A DNA stretch of 64,000 nucleotides from a virus. Shown piece after piece: positions 26,846-37,553 of this stretch; the stretch's first letter is position 1; every line of letters starts with the position of its first letter. Both the position numbers and the translations under genes were made by a program. The notes under the pieces are model-generated. The model was given only the letters and a program-made list of their open reading frames with translations. It was not told the origin of the DNA and searched no databases. The stretch lies in the IMG/VR virus record IMGVR_UViG_3300027763_000036, positions 1-64,000 of that record; one strand, 5' to 3'.

Positions 26846-29046
26846 TGGAGATATTTGAAAACATACCAACCTATGATAATGGAACTTGGACTGTTACAGA
26901 CTTTTCTTCAAGAGAAGAGTTTGCCAAATTTTTAAAAGACTTATTTAGTGAACCAGGTAAATATAACTTTGATGAAACTAGCTTATTATTTAATTCTGAA
27001 TCAAGAAAGTTCAGAGAAAATGGATATTACTGCGACTCTCCATTTAAATCCAAAGATTTTATCAATTACTGGGATGAGCAAAAACTCAGATGTAGGAGAG
27101 GAGTTATCTATAAATCAGGAAACAACATATGGTACCTTACTAGAGACTATTACATGTGGCTTAACTTCTTACCAATATTTGATAAAGAACAGCAAATTTT
27201 TGACTTTGCCAAAATACGGGATGCACAGTATCACATGGCCATCTATGAACTATTGGCAGAGCTCAACTTTAAGCATGTAGCTATTCTTAAGAAACGTCAG
27301 ATAGCTTCTTCTTATTTTCACATGGCTAAACTTTTAAACCAGATTTGGTTTGAATCTGGTGTCACATTAAAGATAGGAGCCAGTCTTAAAGACTATATAA
27401 ATGAGAAAGGCTCATGGAAGTTCTTAGATGAATATGCTGCTTTTTTAAATGAGCATACAGCTTGGTATAGACCAATGACTCCACACAAGGTAATGATGTG
27501 GCAACAAAAGATAGAAGTTAGAAAAGGAGATAGAAAGAATGAAGTTGGTCTTAAAGGAACTATGCAAGGTATGTCATTTGAGAAAGATCCTACAAATGGT
27601 GTAGGGGGTCCGGTAAAGTTCTTCTTCCATGAGGAAGCAGGTATTGCTCCTAAGATGGACCAGACATATGAGTATATGAGACCAGCAATGAGATCTGGTT
27701 TAATTACTACAGGTATGTTTATAGCTGCGGGCTCAGTAGGGGATTTATCTCAGTGTAATCCTCTAAAGGATATGATCCTAAATCCTACTTCAAAAGATAT
27801 TTATGCTGTAGAAACTAATTTAATAGATAGTAAAGCAACAGAAGGTCTCTCAGGTTTGTTTATTCCTGAGCAATGGTCTATGCCACCACATATAGACCAA
27901 TATGGTAATTCAATGGTAGAAGAAGCTTTGATTGCCCTTGAAGAGCAATTTGAAAAATGGAAGAAAGAATTATCTCCAGAAGATTATCAGTTAAGGATAT
28001 CACAGCACCCTAGAAATATTGAGGAAGCATTTGCACATAGATCAGTATCTGTGTTCCCTCCACACTTAGTAGCAGCACAGCAAAGAAGAATAGAAGAGAA
28101 AGAATATGCATATGAATTCTTAGATATATTCTATGATGAGAATGGTAAGCCTGCAGTAAAGGAAACAAACAAGCTTCCTATTATGCAATTCCCTGTATCC
28201 AAAAAACTAGAAGATAAAACAGGAACTCTTGTTGTTTGGGAAAGACCAATTAAAGATCCAACCTTTGGTCAGTACTATGCATCTATTGACCCCGTGTCAG
28301 AAGGTAAGACAACTACCTCAGATTCACTGTGTTCTATATATGTAATGAAAGCACCAGTTGAAGTAACTAAAGTAACTGGCATAGAAACAGAGACTTATCT
28401 TGAGCAAGATAGAATAGTAGCCGCATGGTGTGGTAGATTTGATGATATTAATAAAACTCACCAGAGATTAGAATTAATAATAGAATGGTATAATGCATGG
28501 GCACTTATAGAAAGTAACGTGTCATTATTTATACAGTACATGATATCTAGAAAAAAGCAAAGATATCTTGTACCAAAAGGACAGATTATGTTCCTTAAAG
28601 ATCTTGGTGCAAATACTAACGTATACCAGGAGTATGGTTGGAGAAACACCGGTAACTTATTTAAAGCTCACATGCTCAGTTATGTTATTGAGTATTGCAA
28701 AGAAGAGCTAGATACAGAAACAAAAGCTGATGGAACTATAGTTAGAACTAAATATGGAATAGAAAGAATTCCAGATCCCATGTTAATCAAAGAGATGCAA
28801 GAATATGTAGAAGGACTCAATGTGGATAGACTTGTAGCATTTACAGCATTGGTTGCATTCATGAGAATACAGCAATCTAATAGAGGTTATGCTAAAAGAA
28901 CAATCATGGATGATGCAGCTAAAAACTTGCAAAAGTCAGAAAATTTGTTTAAATTAAATAGTAGTCCATTTAGGCATATGGGTAACAACGGTAGATTAAC
29001 AAATGGTAATGTATTTAAAAAATCACCATTTAAAAATATAAAGTAA
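26845..29046 (+). CDS. terL: Terminase large subunit
   Basis: The product has 733 residues, at the long end for terminases and as in crAss-like phages. The ATPase half has a deviant Walker A (KKRQIASSYFHMAK, about 148-161) and Walker B KFFFHEEAG (about 258-266). The nuclease half has YYASIDPVSEG (Asp482), ALIESN (Glu about 555) and a late Asp near DPMLIKEM (about 644). It cuts concatemers and powers DNA into the prohead through the portal encoded next. Confidence 0.94.
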   Translation: MEIFENIPTYDNGTWTVTDFSSREEFAKFLKDLFSEPGKYNFDETSLLFNSESRKFRENGYYCDSPFKSKDFINYWDEQKLRCRRGVIYKSGNNIWYLTRDYYMWLNFLPIFDKEQQIFDFAKIRDAQYHMAIYELLAELNFKHVAILKKRQIASSYFHMAKLLNQIWFESGVTLKIGASLKDYINEKGSWKFLDEYAAFLNEHTAWYRPMTPHKVMMWQQKIEVRKGDRKNEVGLKGTMQGMSFEKDPTNGVGGPVKFFFHEEAGIAPKMDQTYEYMRPAMRSGLITTGMFIAAGSVGDLSQCNPLKDMILNPTSKDIYAVETNLIDSKATEGLSGLFIPEQWSMPPHIDQYGNSMVEEALIALEEQFEKWKKELSPEDYQLRISQHPRNIEEAFAHRSVSVFPPHLVAAQQRRIEEKEYAYEFLDIFYDENGKPAVKETNKLPIMQFPVSKKLEDKTGTLVVWERPIKDPTFGQYYASIDPVSEGKTTTSDSLCSIYVMKAPVEVTKVTGIETETYLEQDRIVAAWCGRFDDINKTHQRLELIIEWYNAWALIESNVSLFIQYMISRKKQRYLVPKGQIMFLKDLGANTNVYQEYGWRNTGNLFKAHMLSYVIEYCKEELDTETKADGTIVRTKYGIERIPDPMLIKEMQEYVEGLNVDRLVAFTALVAFMRIQQSNRGYAKRTIMDDAAKNLQKSENLFKLNSSPFRHMGNNGRLTNGNVFKKSPFKNIK

Positions 29047-29048
29047 CT

Positions 29049-31799
29049 ATGCAAGTATATAACGCATTACAGTTAAAGAAAGGAGCTAAAGTAGATCAAA
29101 ACAGGATGGGTAGTGTTACCCAACCTTTGCAGTTCTTATCTAAAAAAGATAAGGATGAAGAATGGGCTGCTTGGAACTTAGACTGGTTAGAATGGAATGG
29201 TCTTAAGCAAATCAGAAGAAATGCAAGAAGACTAATGAAAAACTATAAGCTTGCAAAAGGTATTATAGATAGAACTGACTATATCATTGAAGAGAATAAT
29301 GAATATAAAGACATTGTAGAATTACTTACAAGAGAAGAAGCAACAGCATTAGAATTAAAGTTTTACCCTATTATTCCAAATGTTATTAATGTCTTAGTAG
29401 CTGAATTTGCTAAAAGGTCTACTAAGTTAACTTACCGTGCAGTAGATGAGTTCTCATACAATGAGATGCTAGAGGAAAAAAGAAAGATGGTAGAGGAAAC
29501 TCTTCTAGCAGATGCTCAAATGAAAATTGTTACAGCATTGTTAGAGCAAGGACTAGATCCAAACTCTGAGGAGGCTCAACAACAAACATCACCAGATAAT
29601 TTAAAAACTCTTCCTGAGATTGAAGCTTTCTTTAAGAAAGACTATAGATCAATGATAGAGCAATGGGCTTCTCATCAGCATAGAGTAGATGTGGAGAAGT
29701 TTAAAATAGATGAGCTAGAGGAAAGAGGTTTTAGAGACATGCTTATCACAGACAGAGAGTTCTGGCATTTTAATATGCTAGAAGATGATTATGAAGTAGA
29801 GCTATGGAATCCTGTAGTTACTTTCTATCACAAGTCTCCGGATGCTAGATATATTTCTCAAGGTAACTGGGTAGGTAAAATAGATATGTTCACTGTGTCA
29901 GATGTAATTGACAAGTTTGGATATATAATGAGTGAAGAGCAATTAAAAGCTTTAGAAGCAGTTTATCCTATTAGATCAGGTGGTTATATAGTTGGTGGTT
30001 ATCAAAATGATGGTACATATTATGATGGAACAAAATCTCATGAATGGAATGTTAATATGCCTTCTCTTGCATATAGACAATATACTACAGCTAGAGCAAA
30101 TTCAATTACTGATGGTGGTGATATCATAAACCAGATATTATCTCAGGGAGAAGATTACTTTGATCAAGGTACTGCATATTTACTTAGAGTAACTCAAGCA
30201 TACTGGAAATCTCAAAGAAAAGTGGGACATCTTACTAAGATTACAGAAGAAGGTGAAGTAACCAATGAAGTTATTACAGAAGACTATCAGGTAACAGATA
30301 AACCAGTTTATGACACTAGATTATTTAAGAATAAAACAAAAGATAATTTAGTATTTGGAGAACACATTGACTGGATTTGGATTAATGAGGTATGGGGAGG
30401 AATTAAGATTGGACCAAACATTCCTTCATTCTGGGGTATGAATAACCCAGGTGGATTCTCTCCAATTTATATTGGTATCCAAAAAAATAAAATTGGAGCA
30501 TTAAGATTCCAGTTTAAAGGAGATCAAAGTTTATATGGATGTAAGCTTCCTGTAGAAGGAGCTGTGTTTTCAGATAGAAATACAAAGTCTACAGCTTTAA
30601 TAGACTTAATGAAGCCATATCAGATTGGATACAATATTGTGAACAACCAGATTGCAGATATCCTTGTAGATGAACTTGGTACTATCATCATGTTAGATCA
30701 AAATACTTTACCTAAACATTCACTTGGTGAAGACTGGGGTAAAGGAAACTATGCTAGAGCATATGTTGCAATGAAGAACTTTCAAATGTTACCATTAGAT
30801 ACTTCTATTGCAAATACAGAGAATGCATTAAACTTCCAACATTTTCAAAAACTAGATCTATCCCAAACAGAAAGATTGATGTCTAGGATTCAGTTGGCTA
30901 ATCACTTTAAACAACAGGCTTATGAAGTAATTGGTGTTACTCCACAAAGAATGGGACAACAGATAGCTCAAATGACTGCCACTGGCATTGAGCAAGCTAC
31001 CGCATCATCATATGCTCAAACAGAAGTATTCTTTATTCAGCATTGTGATTACTTAATGCCTAGAGTACATCAAATGAGAACTGACTTAGCTCAGTATTAT
31101 AATGCTACTAAACCATCATCAAGATTATCTTACACTACCACAGCAGATGAAAAAGTTAATTTTCAGATTAATGGTACAGATCTTTTAATGAGAGATCTTA
31201 ATATCTTCTGTAGTACTACTGCAAACCATAGAGCTGTTCTTGAACAGTTAAAACAAATGGCAATGCAAAATAATACTACAGGCGCATCCATTTATGATTT
31301 AGGTAAGATTGTTCAGTCAGATTCAATTGCTGAGCTTAATAATGCTCTTAAGTCATCTGAGGATAAACAAACTCAACAAAAACAACAAGAGATGCAGCAA
31401 CAACAGCAAATGCAAGAACAACAAACTAAATCTCAACAAGAAATTGAGAAGATGAAAATTGATGCTACAGCTGCTGAGAAAGAAAAAGATAGACAAAGAG
31501 ATATCTTAGTTGCAGAAATTAGAGCTGCTGGGTATGGATCTATGGCTGATGTAAATAAAAATGAGATGTCAGACTATGCAGATGCTATGAAAGATATTAG
31601 ATCTTCTGAACAATATCAAGAACAAACTAGCTTGCAAAGAGAAAAGCAAACTAATGAAAATCTAAGACAATCTCAGAAGATGGATATTGAAAAAGAAAAG
31701 CTTCAGACACAGAAAGAAATAGCAGATAAGCAACTTCAAATAGCTAGAGAAAATAAGAATAAATTTGATAATAAAAATAATCAGAAAGAAAAAGATTAG
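29049..31799 (+). CDS. Portal protein
   Basis: The product has 916 residues. The N-terminal WNLDWLEWNGLKQIRRNARR and the stem/wing organisation, plus the position straight after the terminase, identify the portal. The last about 150 residues form a Gln-rich coiled coil (QQKQQEMQQQQQMQEQQ and onward), an unusually long tail that could form a barrel extension into the head. Gene spacing is two bases from the terminase. Confidence 0.85.
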   Translation: MQVYNALQLKKGAKVDQNRMGSVTQPLQFLSKKDKDEEWAAWNLDWLEWNGLKQIRRNARRLMKNYKLAKGIIDRTDYIIEENNEYKDIVELLTREEATALELKFYPIIPNVINVLVAEFAKRSTKLTYRAVDEFSYNEMLEEKRKMVEETLLADAQMKIVTALLEQGLDPNSEEAQQQTSPDNLKTLPEIEAFFKKDYRSMIEQWASHQHRVDVEKFKIDELEERGFRDMLITDREFWHFNMLEDDYEVELWNPVVTFYHKSPDARYISQGNWVGKIDMFTVSDVIDKFGYIMSEEQLKALEAVYPIRSGGYIVGGYQNDGTYYDGTKSHEWNVNMPSLAYRQYTTARANSITDGGDIINQILSQGEDYFDQGTAYLLRVTQAYWKSQRKVGHLTKITEEGEVTNEVITEDYQVTDKPVYDTRLFKNKTKDNLVFGEHIDWIWINEVWGGIKIGPNIPSFWGMNNPGGFSPIYIGIQKNKIGALRFQFKGDQSLYGCKLPVEGAVFSDRNTKSTALIDLMKPYQIGYNIVNNQIADILVDELGTIIMLDQNTLPKHSLGEDWGKGNYARAYVAMKNFQMLPLDTSIANTENALNFQHFQKLDLSQTERLMSRIQLANHFKQQAYEVIGVTPQRMGQQIAQMTATGIEQATASSYAQTEVFFIQHCDYLMPRVHQMRTDLAQYYNATKPSSRLSYTTTADEKVNFQINGTDLLMRDLNIFCSTTANHRAVLEQLKQMAMQNNTTGASIYDLGKIVQSDSIAELNNALKSSEDKQTQQKQQEMQQQQQMQEQQTKSQQEIEKMKIDATAAEKEKDRQRDILVAEIRAAGYGSMADVNKNEMSDYADAMKDIRSSEQYQEQTSLQREKQTNENLRQSQKMDIEKEKLQTQKEIADKQLQIARENKNKFDNKNNQKEKD

Positions 31800-31860
31800 C
31801 ACTTAGCTATATAGTGCAAAAAATAAATTTTCTTATTATAAATTTTTCAAGTTTATTTCT

Positions 31861-31867
31861 TATATTA
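31861..31867 (+). promoter_or_regulatory. TATATTA motif
   Basis: TATATTA, 23 bases before ATG 31891, in the 91-base gap after the portal gene. Confidence 0.35.
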
Positions 31868-31890
31868 AACTATAAACAAAACCAACACAT

Positions 31891-33132
31891 ATGGAAGAAT
31901 TAGAAAAAGAACTTGAAAAAGATCAAGTTCAGGATTCTACAAGGGTAGAACAAGTAGATGTAAACATTGATGAAATGTTTGGAATGCCAGGAGCAGAAAA
32001 TGTAATGCTTCCAGCAGATGAAGAAAAACCTAAGTCTATGTTCTCTAAAGAGACAGTAGACACCACGTTCCTTGACAAGCCTGCTTCTAAAGAAGAAGTA
32101 GCAAAGAAAGAAGAAGTAGAAGAAACTATTGCTGAGTTAGATAGTTTAATTACTCAAGAAGAAGATGCTGGTAATAAAGGAAGACCAAAGGTTGACAAGT
32201 CAGGTCTTGCTGAACTGGCAAGTAAAATGATTGAGGAAGGATCTTTAGTACCTTTTGATGATGACAAACCATTAGAGGAATATACTACAAAAGATTTCCG
32301 TGAACTATTTGAAGCAAACTTTCAGGAAAGAGAAAATGCAGTTAGAGAAAATACTCCAAAAGAGTTTTTCAATGCATTACCTGAAGAACTTCAGTATGCA
32401 GCTAAGTATGTAGCAGATGGTGGTACAGATCTTAAGGGTCTATTTAGAACTCTTGCTCATGTAGAAGAGATGAGAGAACTAGATCCTAATGATGAATATG
32501 ATCAAGCAGAAATTGCAAGACAATACTTATTTACTACAAACTTTGGTACTTCAGAAGAAATTGAAGAAGAAATCAATGATTGGAGAGATATGGATAAGCT
32601 TGCACAAAAAGCTAATCAATTTAAACCAAAGTTAGATAGAATGCAAGAAGAAATTGTTGCTAGACAACTTGCTGAACAAGAAGTAAAAAAGCAACAACAA
32701 GAAGAAGCTGCTAGACAATACACAGATAATGTATATGGTACTCTAGCAAATGGTGAAATCGGAGGAATTAAACTTGATAGAAAAGTACAAAGTATGCTAT
32801 ACTCAGGATTAGTTCAACCTAACTACCCTTCTATTTCTGGTAAACAAACTAACTTACTTGGACACTTATTAGAAAAGTATCAGTTTGTAGAACCAAGACA
32901 TGATCTTATTGCAGAAGCACTTTGGTTACTTGCAGATCCAGATGGATATAAATCTAAGATTAAAGACCAAGGAAATAAACAAGCTGTAGAAAAAACAGTA
33001 AGGCAATTAAAAACAGAACAGTCTAGAAAGATCACATCTTCTGTAAATGATGATAGAGAATATGATCAAAAGACTAGAACAAGTAAACCACAAAAAACCA
33101 TCTCAAGAACTAATATGTTTAAGAGATTTTAA
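31891..33132 (+). CDS. Scaffold-like head assembly protein
   Basis: The product has 413 residues, acidic, with predicted helices and a coiled coil at about 230-275 (DKLAQKANQFKPKLDRMQEE). The first 90 residues are disordered and acidic. The C-terminus is basic (KTRTSKPQKTISRTNMFKRF), as expected for a scaffold that docks to the capsid shell. It lies between portal and major capsid, where scaffold genes usually sit. No protease motif. Confidence 0.6.
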   Translation: MEELEKELEKDQVQDSTRVEQVDVNIDEMFGMPGAENVMLPADEEKPKSMFSKETVDTTFLDKPASKEEVAKKEEVEETIAELDSLITQEEDAGNKGRPKVDKSGLAELASKMIEEGSLVPFDDDKPLEEYTTKDFRELFEANFQERENAVRENTPKEFFNALPEELQYAAKYVADGGTDLKGLFRTLAHVEEMRELDPNDEYDQAEIARQYLFTTNFGTSEEIEEEINDWRDMDKLAQKANQFKPKLDRMQEEIVARQLAEQEVKKQQQEEAARQYTDNVYGTLANGEIGGIKLDRKVQSMLYSGLVQPNYPSISGKQTNLLGHLLEKYQFVEPRHDLIAEALWLLADPDGYKSKIKDQGNKQAVEKTVRQLKTEQSRKITSSVNDDREYDQKTRTSKPQKTISRTNMFKRF

Positions 33133-33160
33133 TTAAGTAACAAATAAAACAAATATAAAA

Positions 33161-34780
33161 ATGGCAACTCCAATTTTAAACAATGGGATATTCCTAAGAG
33201 ACACAGCCTACCAAGCGTCATCGCATGTAGACTCTTATCACTTAGTGAATATGTTAAAAGATGCTGAACCTATGGATTTAGGTCCGGTAGACCTTTGGGC
33301 TATGGCTCAAAAAGTAGAAATGCCCCTTTACCAGCTTTCTAGCTTTGGTGGCAAAAATGTAATTATGGTAGATAATGCTCGTGGAGAGTATAAGTGGCAG
33401 ACTCCTGTCTCTACAGATCTTCCTTATATCATTGAGGACATTGAATCAGGTAATGCATTTAAAGGTGTTGATGGTACTACCTTCAAAATCAAAATTAACC
33501 GTAGAGAGTTTGGACATGGTGACATCATCACTTATGACAAATACAATGGGGTTGAGATGTACATTACAGATGAAGATATCCTTCCAATTGGTGATGGATT
33601 TATTTATACTGTTCAACTTGTAAACAATGACAATACTAAATACTTGGATAACAAGTACTTGGCTAATGGTACAAGAATGTTTAGAAAAGGTTCTGCAAGA
33701 GGTGAGTATGGTGAAAGATTCTCTGACATCATGACCAATGCAGGATTCCGTGAATACTATAACTTTGTTGGTGGTGCTGAAGCTCACGTACATTATTCTA
33801 TCTCTTCAAGAGCAGACTTAATGATCAAAGGTGGTATGAATGCAGATGGTACAGTTCCTGTAACTGAAATCTGGAGAACATTTGATAAAAACAACCTAGA
33901 TCCATCTATCACATCTTTGGAAGATATGGTAAAAGTTATGGGTAAAGATGCAGTTAAAAAAGCATTTGACAATGGAGATCTTTCTAGAACTTTCTTGACA
34001 AATATGGAAGCTGCTCACTTATCTAAAATTGCTACAGATATTGAGACTTACTTAATGTGGGGACAAGGTGGTAAAGTTAAACAAGATGGTCCAGATGATA
34101 TCAGACTTTCTGTTGGACTTTGGCAACAATTGAACAACGCGTTCAAAAGAGTATACAACAAGAATAACTTTACTCTTGACTTATTCCGTGGAGAAATTTA
34201 TAACTTCTTCAATGGTAAGGTTGAGTTCCAAGGACCAGATCCAAAAAGATCTCTTATTGTACAAACTGGTATGGGTGGTATGCGTATGGTTAATGAGGCC
34301 ATCAAGCAAGAAGCTATCTCTTCAGGTTTGTTAATTCAGGCTGCTGATATTGGTGCTATCACTGGTAAAGGTATGGACTTGAACTTTGGATTTGCTTATA
34401 CATCATATGTAATTCCATTCTTGGCAAATGTTAAGTTTGTTCTTAACCCAGCATTTGACAATGTTCATACAAATGATATTGAGAACCCAATCATTGATGG
34501 TTTCCCATTATCTTCTTATAGCTTTATCATCTTTGATATCACTGATAACACTAATGATAATATCTTTATGTTGAAACTTTCTTGGGATAACCAATTGAAG
34601 TGGTGGTATCAAAATGGTACTATGGACTACATGGGAAGAACTCAAGGATTCCAGTCTTCTGGACAATTCAACGGGTACCGTGTGATGATGTCTCAAACAA
34701 TGCCAGCTATTTGGGTAAAAGACCCAACTAAAGTCTTGAAAATTGTTATGAGAAACCCAATCACTGGAGGCTCTCTATAA
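33161..34780 (+). CDS. Major capsid protein
   Basis: The product has 539 residues of HK97-fold type by size and context, with an A-rich leader that suggests high expression and a strong terminator directly after. Its codon use is richer in C-ending codons (AAC, ATC, TTC) than its neighbours, another sign of high expression. Blocks such as NNGIFLRDTAYQASSHVDSY and FGFAYTSYVIPFLANVKFVL are distinctive. Folding may depend on the GroES-like protein at 17833-18207. Confidence 0.88.
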   Translation: MATPILNNGIFLRDTAYQASSHVDSYHLVNMLKDAEPMDLGPVDLWAMAQKVEMPLYQLSSFGGKNVIMVDNARGEYKWQTPVSTDLPYIIEDIESGNAFKGVDGTTFKIKINRREFGHGDIITYDKYNGVEMYITDEDILPIGDGFIYTVQLVNNDNTKYLDNKYLANGTRMFRKGSARGEYGERFSDIMTNAGFREYYNFVGGAEAHVHYSISSRADLMIKGGMNADGTVPVTEIWRTFDKNNLDPSITSLEDMVKVMGKDAVKKAFDNGDLSRTFLTNMEAAHLSKIATDIETYLMWGQGGKVKQDGPDDIRLSVGLWQQLNNAFKRVYNKNNFTLDLFRGEIYNFFNGKVEFQGPDPKRSLIVQTGMGGMRMVNEAIKQEAISSGLLIQAADIGAITGKGMDLNFGFAYTSYVIPFLANVKFVLNPAFDNVHTNDIENPIIDGFPLSSYSFIIFDITDNTNDNIFMLKLSWDNQLKWWYQNGTMDYMGRTQGFQSSGQFNGYRVMMSQTMPAIWVKDPTKVLKIVMRNPITGGSL

Positions 34781-34791
34781 TAGATCAAAGT

Positions 34792-34822
34792 ATAAGAGGG
34801 AGAGTAATATCTCCCTCTTTTT
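34792..34822 (+). terminator. Terminator after the major capsid gene
   Basis: A perfect 9-bp stem, AGAGGGAGA (34795-34803) with TCTCCCTCT (34810-34818), followed by Ts. Confidence 0.9.
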
Positions 34823-34853
34823 ACTTATTTTTAAATTTTAAAACCAACAAAAA

Positions 34854-35879
34854 ATGGAAAGTACAGGATTTACAATGGTGGAAATTAACAAGGCTGCCAC
34901 CAGCAGAAAAACAGCTATAGCAGTTAGAACGTTCTTTGATAGTAACTCATCTAATATGGGATTAGAAAACTACCAACAGGTATTGTTTGATGGTGTAAAA
35001 CATCATGAGCAATTAGCTTGTTTGGAAGTTAATGGAGTAATTAGATATATCACAGGTTTAAATGAGTTTGCACCTGAGATTAAAAATTTACCTACAGACC
35101 AAAAAGAAGCAAAAGTTAGAGAAATCAGAACAGCAATTGCAGAACTTGAAAGAGAATTAGCATCTAATGTTGTTGATATTGAAGACAAAGATTTTTGGAA
35201 TAAAGTAAAATTACTTACTCCAAATAACAAAGATTTCTGGAATAAGATAGATATTAAATGTGGTAATGAGCCAGTATATCTAGATCCAAAAGATCCTTTT
35301 GATAGAATTAAAATTTATGCTATTGAAGCTGGAGGATTTTCAATTATAGCAAAAAGCTATGAAGATGCAAGATCAAAAGCTAAACCGCCTAAATTTTATT
35401 TAGATAAAGAAGAAGAAACTGTAATGATCAGAACTGAGTACAAGAAAATGCGTAACAAAGCACTTTCTGAGTTACAAAAGTTATTTGATAAGAACAGTAC
35501 AAAACTATTCTATGTTGCTAAAGTAGTAGATATTAATAGCACACAGTATAGAAAAACTACTCCAAATGATATCATTTATGAAAATATGGATATGTACATA
35601 AATGGTGAAGGTGGAGAAAGCAACAAAGAAAGAGCAGCAAAATCTTTCATGGATGCAGTTAGTATGGATATGGAAACATTAAAAATTAAATCAGTTGTAC
35701 GTGATTCCATATTTTTTAAGTATATTATTAATAAGGCAGATGGTCATATTTACCATGCTAAGTCTAATAGCTTACTTGGTAGAAATGTAGCTGATGTTGT
35801 AGAGTACATGAAGAACCCACTCAATGAGGATGTTCTTAAAGACCTTACAGCTTCTGTTGAGAAATTATGGAATTCATAA
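34854..35879 (+). CDS. Conserved virion-region protein
   Basis: The product has 341 residues, helical, rich in Lys/Asp/Asn. Blocks include AVRTFFDSNSSNMGLENYQQ, KFYLDKEEETVMIRTEYKKM and IYHAKSNSLLGRNVADVVEY. No membrane segment. It follows the capsid gene and precedes the basic-protein run. A head-associated role is inferred from position only. Confidence 0.6.
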   Translation: MESTGFTMVEINKAATSRKTAIAVRTFFDSNSSNMGLENYQQVLFDGVKHHEQLACLEVNGVIRYITGLNEFAPEIKNLPTDQKEAKVREIRTAIAELERELASNVVDIEDKDFWNKVKLLTPNNKDFWNKIDIKCGNEPVYLDPKDPFDRIKIYAIEAGGFSIIAKSYEDARSKAKPPKFYLDKEEETVMIRTEYKKMRNKALSELQKLFDKNSTKLFYVAKVVDINSTQYRKTTPNDIIYENMDMYINGEGGESNKERAAKSFMDAVSMDMETLKIKSVVRDSIFFKYIINKADGHIYHAKSNSLLGRNVADVVEYMKNPLNEDVLKDLTASVEKLWNS

Positions 35880-35891
35880 ATATTATATAAA

Positions 35892-37040
35892 ATGGCAACT
35901 TCAAAAAAACAAAAAAAACAAAGTACTAGTTTAATAGATGCTGTAAACAGATGGGCAGATAGAAATTTTAGAAATAGTATTAATAAATCTTCTTCAGATT
36001 TAAATAAAAAGATTCAAAAAAAACTTGATCCAGTTAGAAAAGAAGCAAAAAAAGTAAATACTAAAATTCAAAAAGAATATGGTGATCCTTTAAGAAAAAA
36101 GGCATCTAATTTAAATACTAAAATTCAGACTAAAGTTGGAGATCCAATAAGAAAAAGTACTTATGGAGATAAAAAGAAAGAAGTTAAAAAAGTAGAAGTT
36201 AAAAAACCTGCGGTTAAACCAAATAATAAAGATCTCCTTGACAAGATGACAAGAACTGCTCAAGGTTATTATTTAAATACTAAGACTGGTAAACTTGAAA
36301 AGAATCCTGATATTAATACTATAACTAAAAAATTTGCTGAAGATCTTAAAAACAAACAGACTAAAAAAGTAGAAGTTAAAAAGCCTACTGCTAAACCAAT
36401 TAGTATGAAAACCCCAGTAAGGGTATCTGATATTGCAAATAAAGTAGCAGAAGGAGCTGGAAAAAAAGACGCTCCAAAAGTAAAAGCTCAAATTGAATCT
36501 TTAATAAGACCAGAGATTAAAAAGAAAAAAGAAAAAGTAAAGAAAAAAGTATTACAACCAGAAATTAAAAGATATAAGCCTAATACTGAACCATTAAGAT
36601 ATCTTGATGATAAATTACCAATTAAAAACTCAGAGTCTAAAAAGTCTACACCAACTCCACCACCAACTCCACCACCACCTGCTTCTTCACCTACAGTATC
36701 ACAATTGTGGCAACAAAAAACTGGTACTAGTTGGTCAGAAGCTAAAAAACAAGGATTAACCGATGGTAGTGCTTCTGCAAATATGGCTTTGATGAAGAAG
36801 TTAAAGTCTGGTGAAATAAATAAAAGCAGTTTGTCAAAACCAAAAACTGAGGTTACCCCAACTCCAGTTGCAACAACTCCTACTCCTACTCCAACTCCTA
36901 AATCTAAGCCTACTCCATATGCTGGATCAGGAATAGGTGCAATGGAAAGATCAGAAAGAGAATTTGAAGAACAAGGATTTAGAAGAGGAGGTTCAGTTAG
37001 AAAAATGCGCAAGGGTGGTATGGTAAAAAGAAAAAAATAA
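35892..37040 (+). CDS. Lys/Pro-rich protein with C-terminal GG motif
   Basis: The product has 382 residues, very basic and low complexity. The first 130 residues repeat a K-x-Q-K-x-x-D-P unit (NKKIQKKLDPVRKEAKK, NTKIQKEYGDPLRKKASN, NTKIQTKVGDPIRKS). A Pro/Thr-rich linker follows (TPTPPPTPPPPASSPT). The end reads RRGGSVRKMRKGGMVKRKK, a GG motif shared with other proteins here. Likely packaged with DNA. Confidence 0.6.
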   Translation: MATSKKQKKQSTSLIDAVNRWADRNFRNSINKSSSDLNKKIQKKLDPVRKEAKKVNTKIQKEYGDPLRKKASNLNTKIQTKVGDPIRKSTYGDKKKEVKKVEVKKPAVKPNNKDLLDKMTRTAQGYYLNTKTGKLEKNPDINTITKKFAEDLKNKQTKKVEVKKPTAKPISMKTPVRVSDIANKVAEGAGKKDAPKVKAQIESLIRPEIKKKKEKVKKKVLQPEIKRYKPNTEPLRYLDDKLPIKNSESKKSTPTPPPTPPPPASSPTVSQLWQQKTGTSWSEAKKQGLTDGSASANMALMKKLKSGEINKSSLSKPKTEVTPTPVATTPTPTPTPKSKPTPYAGSGIGAMERSEREFEEQGFRRGGSVRKMRKGGMVKRKK

Positions 37041-37059
37041 TTTATATAAATTAAATAAA

Positions 37060-37551
37060 ATGAAAGCAAAAATGCAAAGAGGTGGATTAACTGCCACTAA
37101 TAGAAAAACAGCTATGACAGCATTAGGAATCAAACCAAAATCTAAAGAGTTTGATCCATCAAGATTTGGTGATAAGGCTAGTGTTGGTACTACTAGAAAA
37201 AAATATGCTGAAGGTGGTCCTACACTTGGTCCGGTTTATAGCGGACCAACAGGTGGAAAAGGTGGTGCTGGAACATATGAGCCGCCTGTAACAAAAAAAA
37301 CACCAACCACAAGAAAAAAATCATATAAAACTGGTGGTATGGTTAATCCAAATGCAACAGTTAAAAAACAAACTGTACCTGGATCTAAAGGAGTTATGTC
37401 TGGAGAGAATCCAAAAGCATCTGCATCTAAAGTTGCTAAAGGACGTTCAGGTGGAATTTCAAAGGCTCCTAAAACTGCAACTCCTAAAGCAATGTATGGC
37501 ATGTCTATGAAACCAGGCATGATGAAAATGGGTGGTGCTAAAAAGAAATAG
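37060..37551 (+). CDS. Basic Gly/Lys-rich protein
   Basis: The product has 163 residues, rich in Lys, Gly and Thr: AEGGPTLGPVYSGPTGGKGG, KSYKTGGMVNPNATVKK, ending KMGGAKKK. Disordered, with several GG motifs. Probably a virion-internal protein that binds DNA. Confidence 0.6.
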   Translation: MKAKMQRGGLTATNRKTAMTALGIKPKSKEFDPSRFGDKASVGTTRKKYAEGGPTLGPVYSGPTGGKGGAGTYEPPVTKKTPTTRKKSYKTGGMVNPNATVKKQTVPGSKGVMSGENPKASASKVAKGRSGGISKAPKTATPKAMYGMSMKPGMMKMGGAKKK

Positions 37552-37553
37552 TC

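Noticed and set aside
32690-32720. Coiled-coil Gln run of the scaffold-like protein as a protease domain
   Set aside because: No Ser-His or Asp motif of prohead proteases is visible; the segment is plain coiled coil.
36488-37069. Long minus-strand frame opposite the Lys/Pro-rich gene
   Set aside because: Mirror of a low-complexity coding strand; composition (Phe, Gly, Val runs) is what the reverse of Lys/Pro/Thr codons gives.
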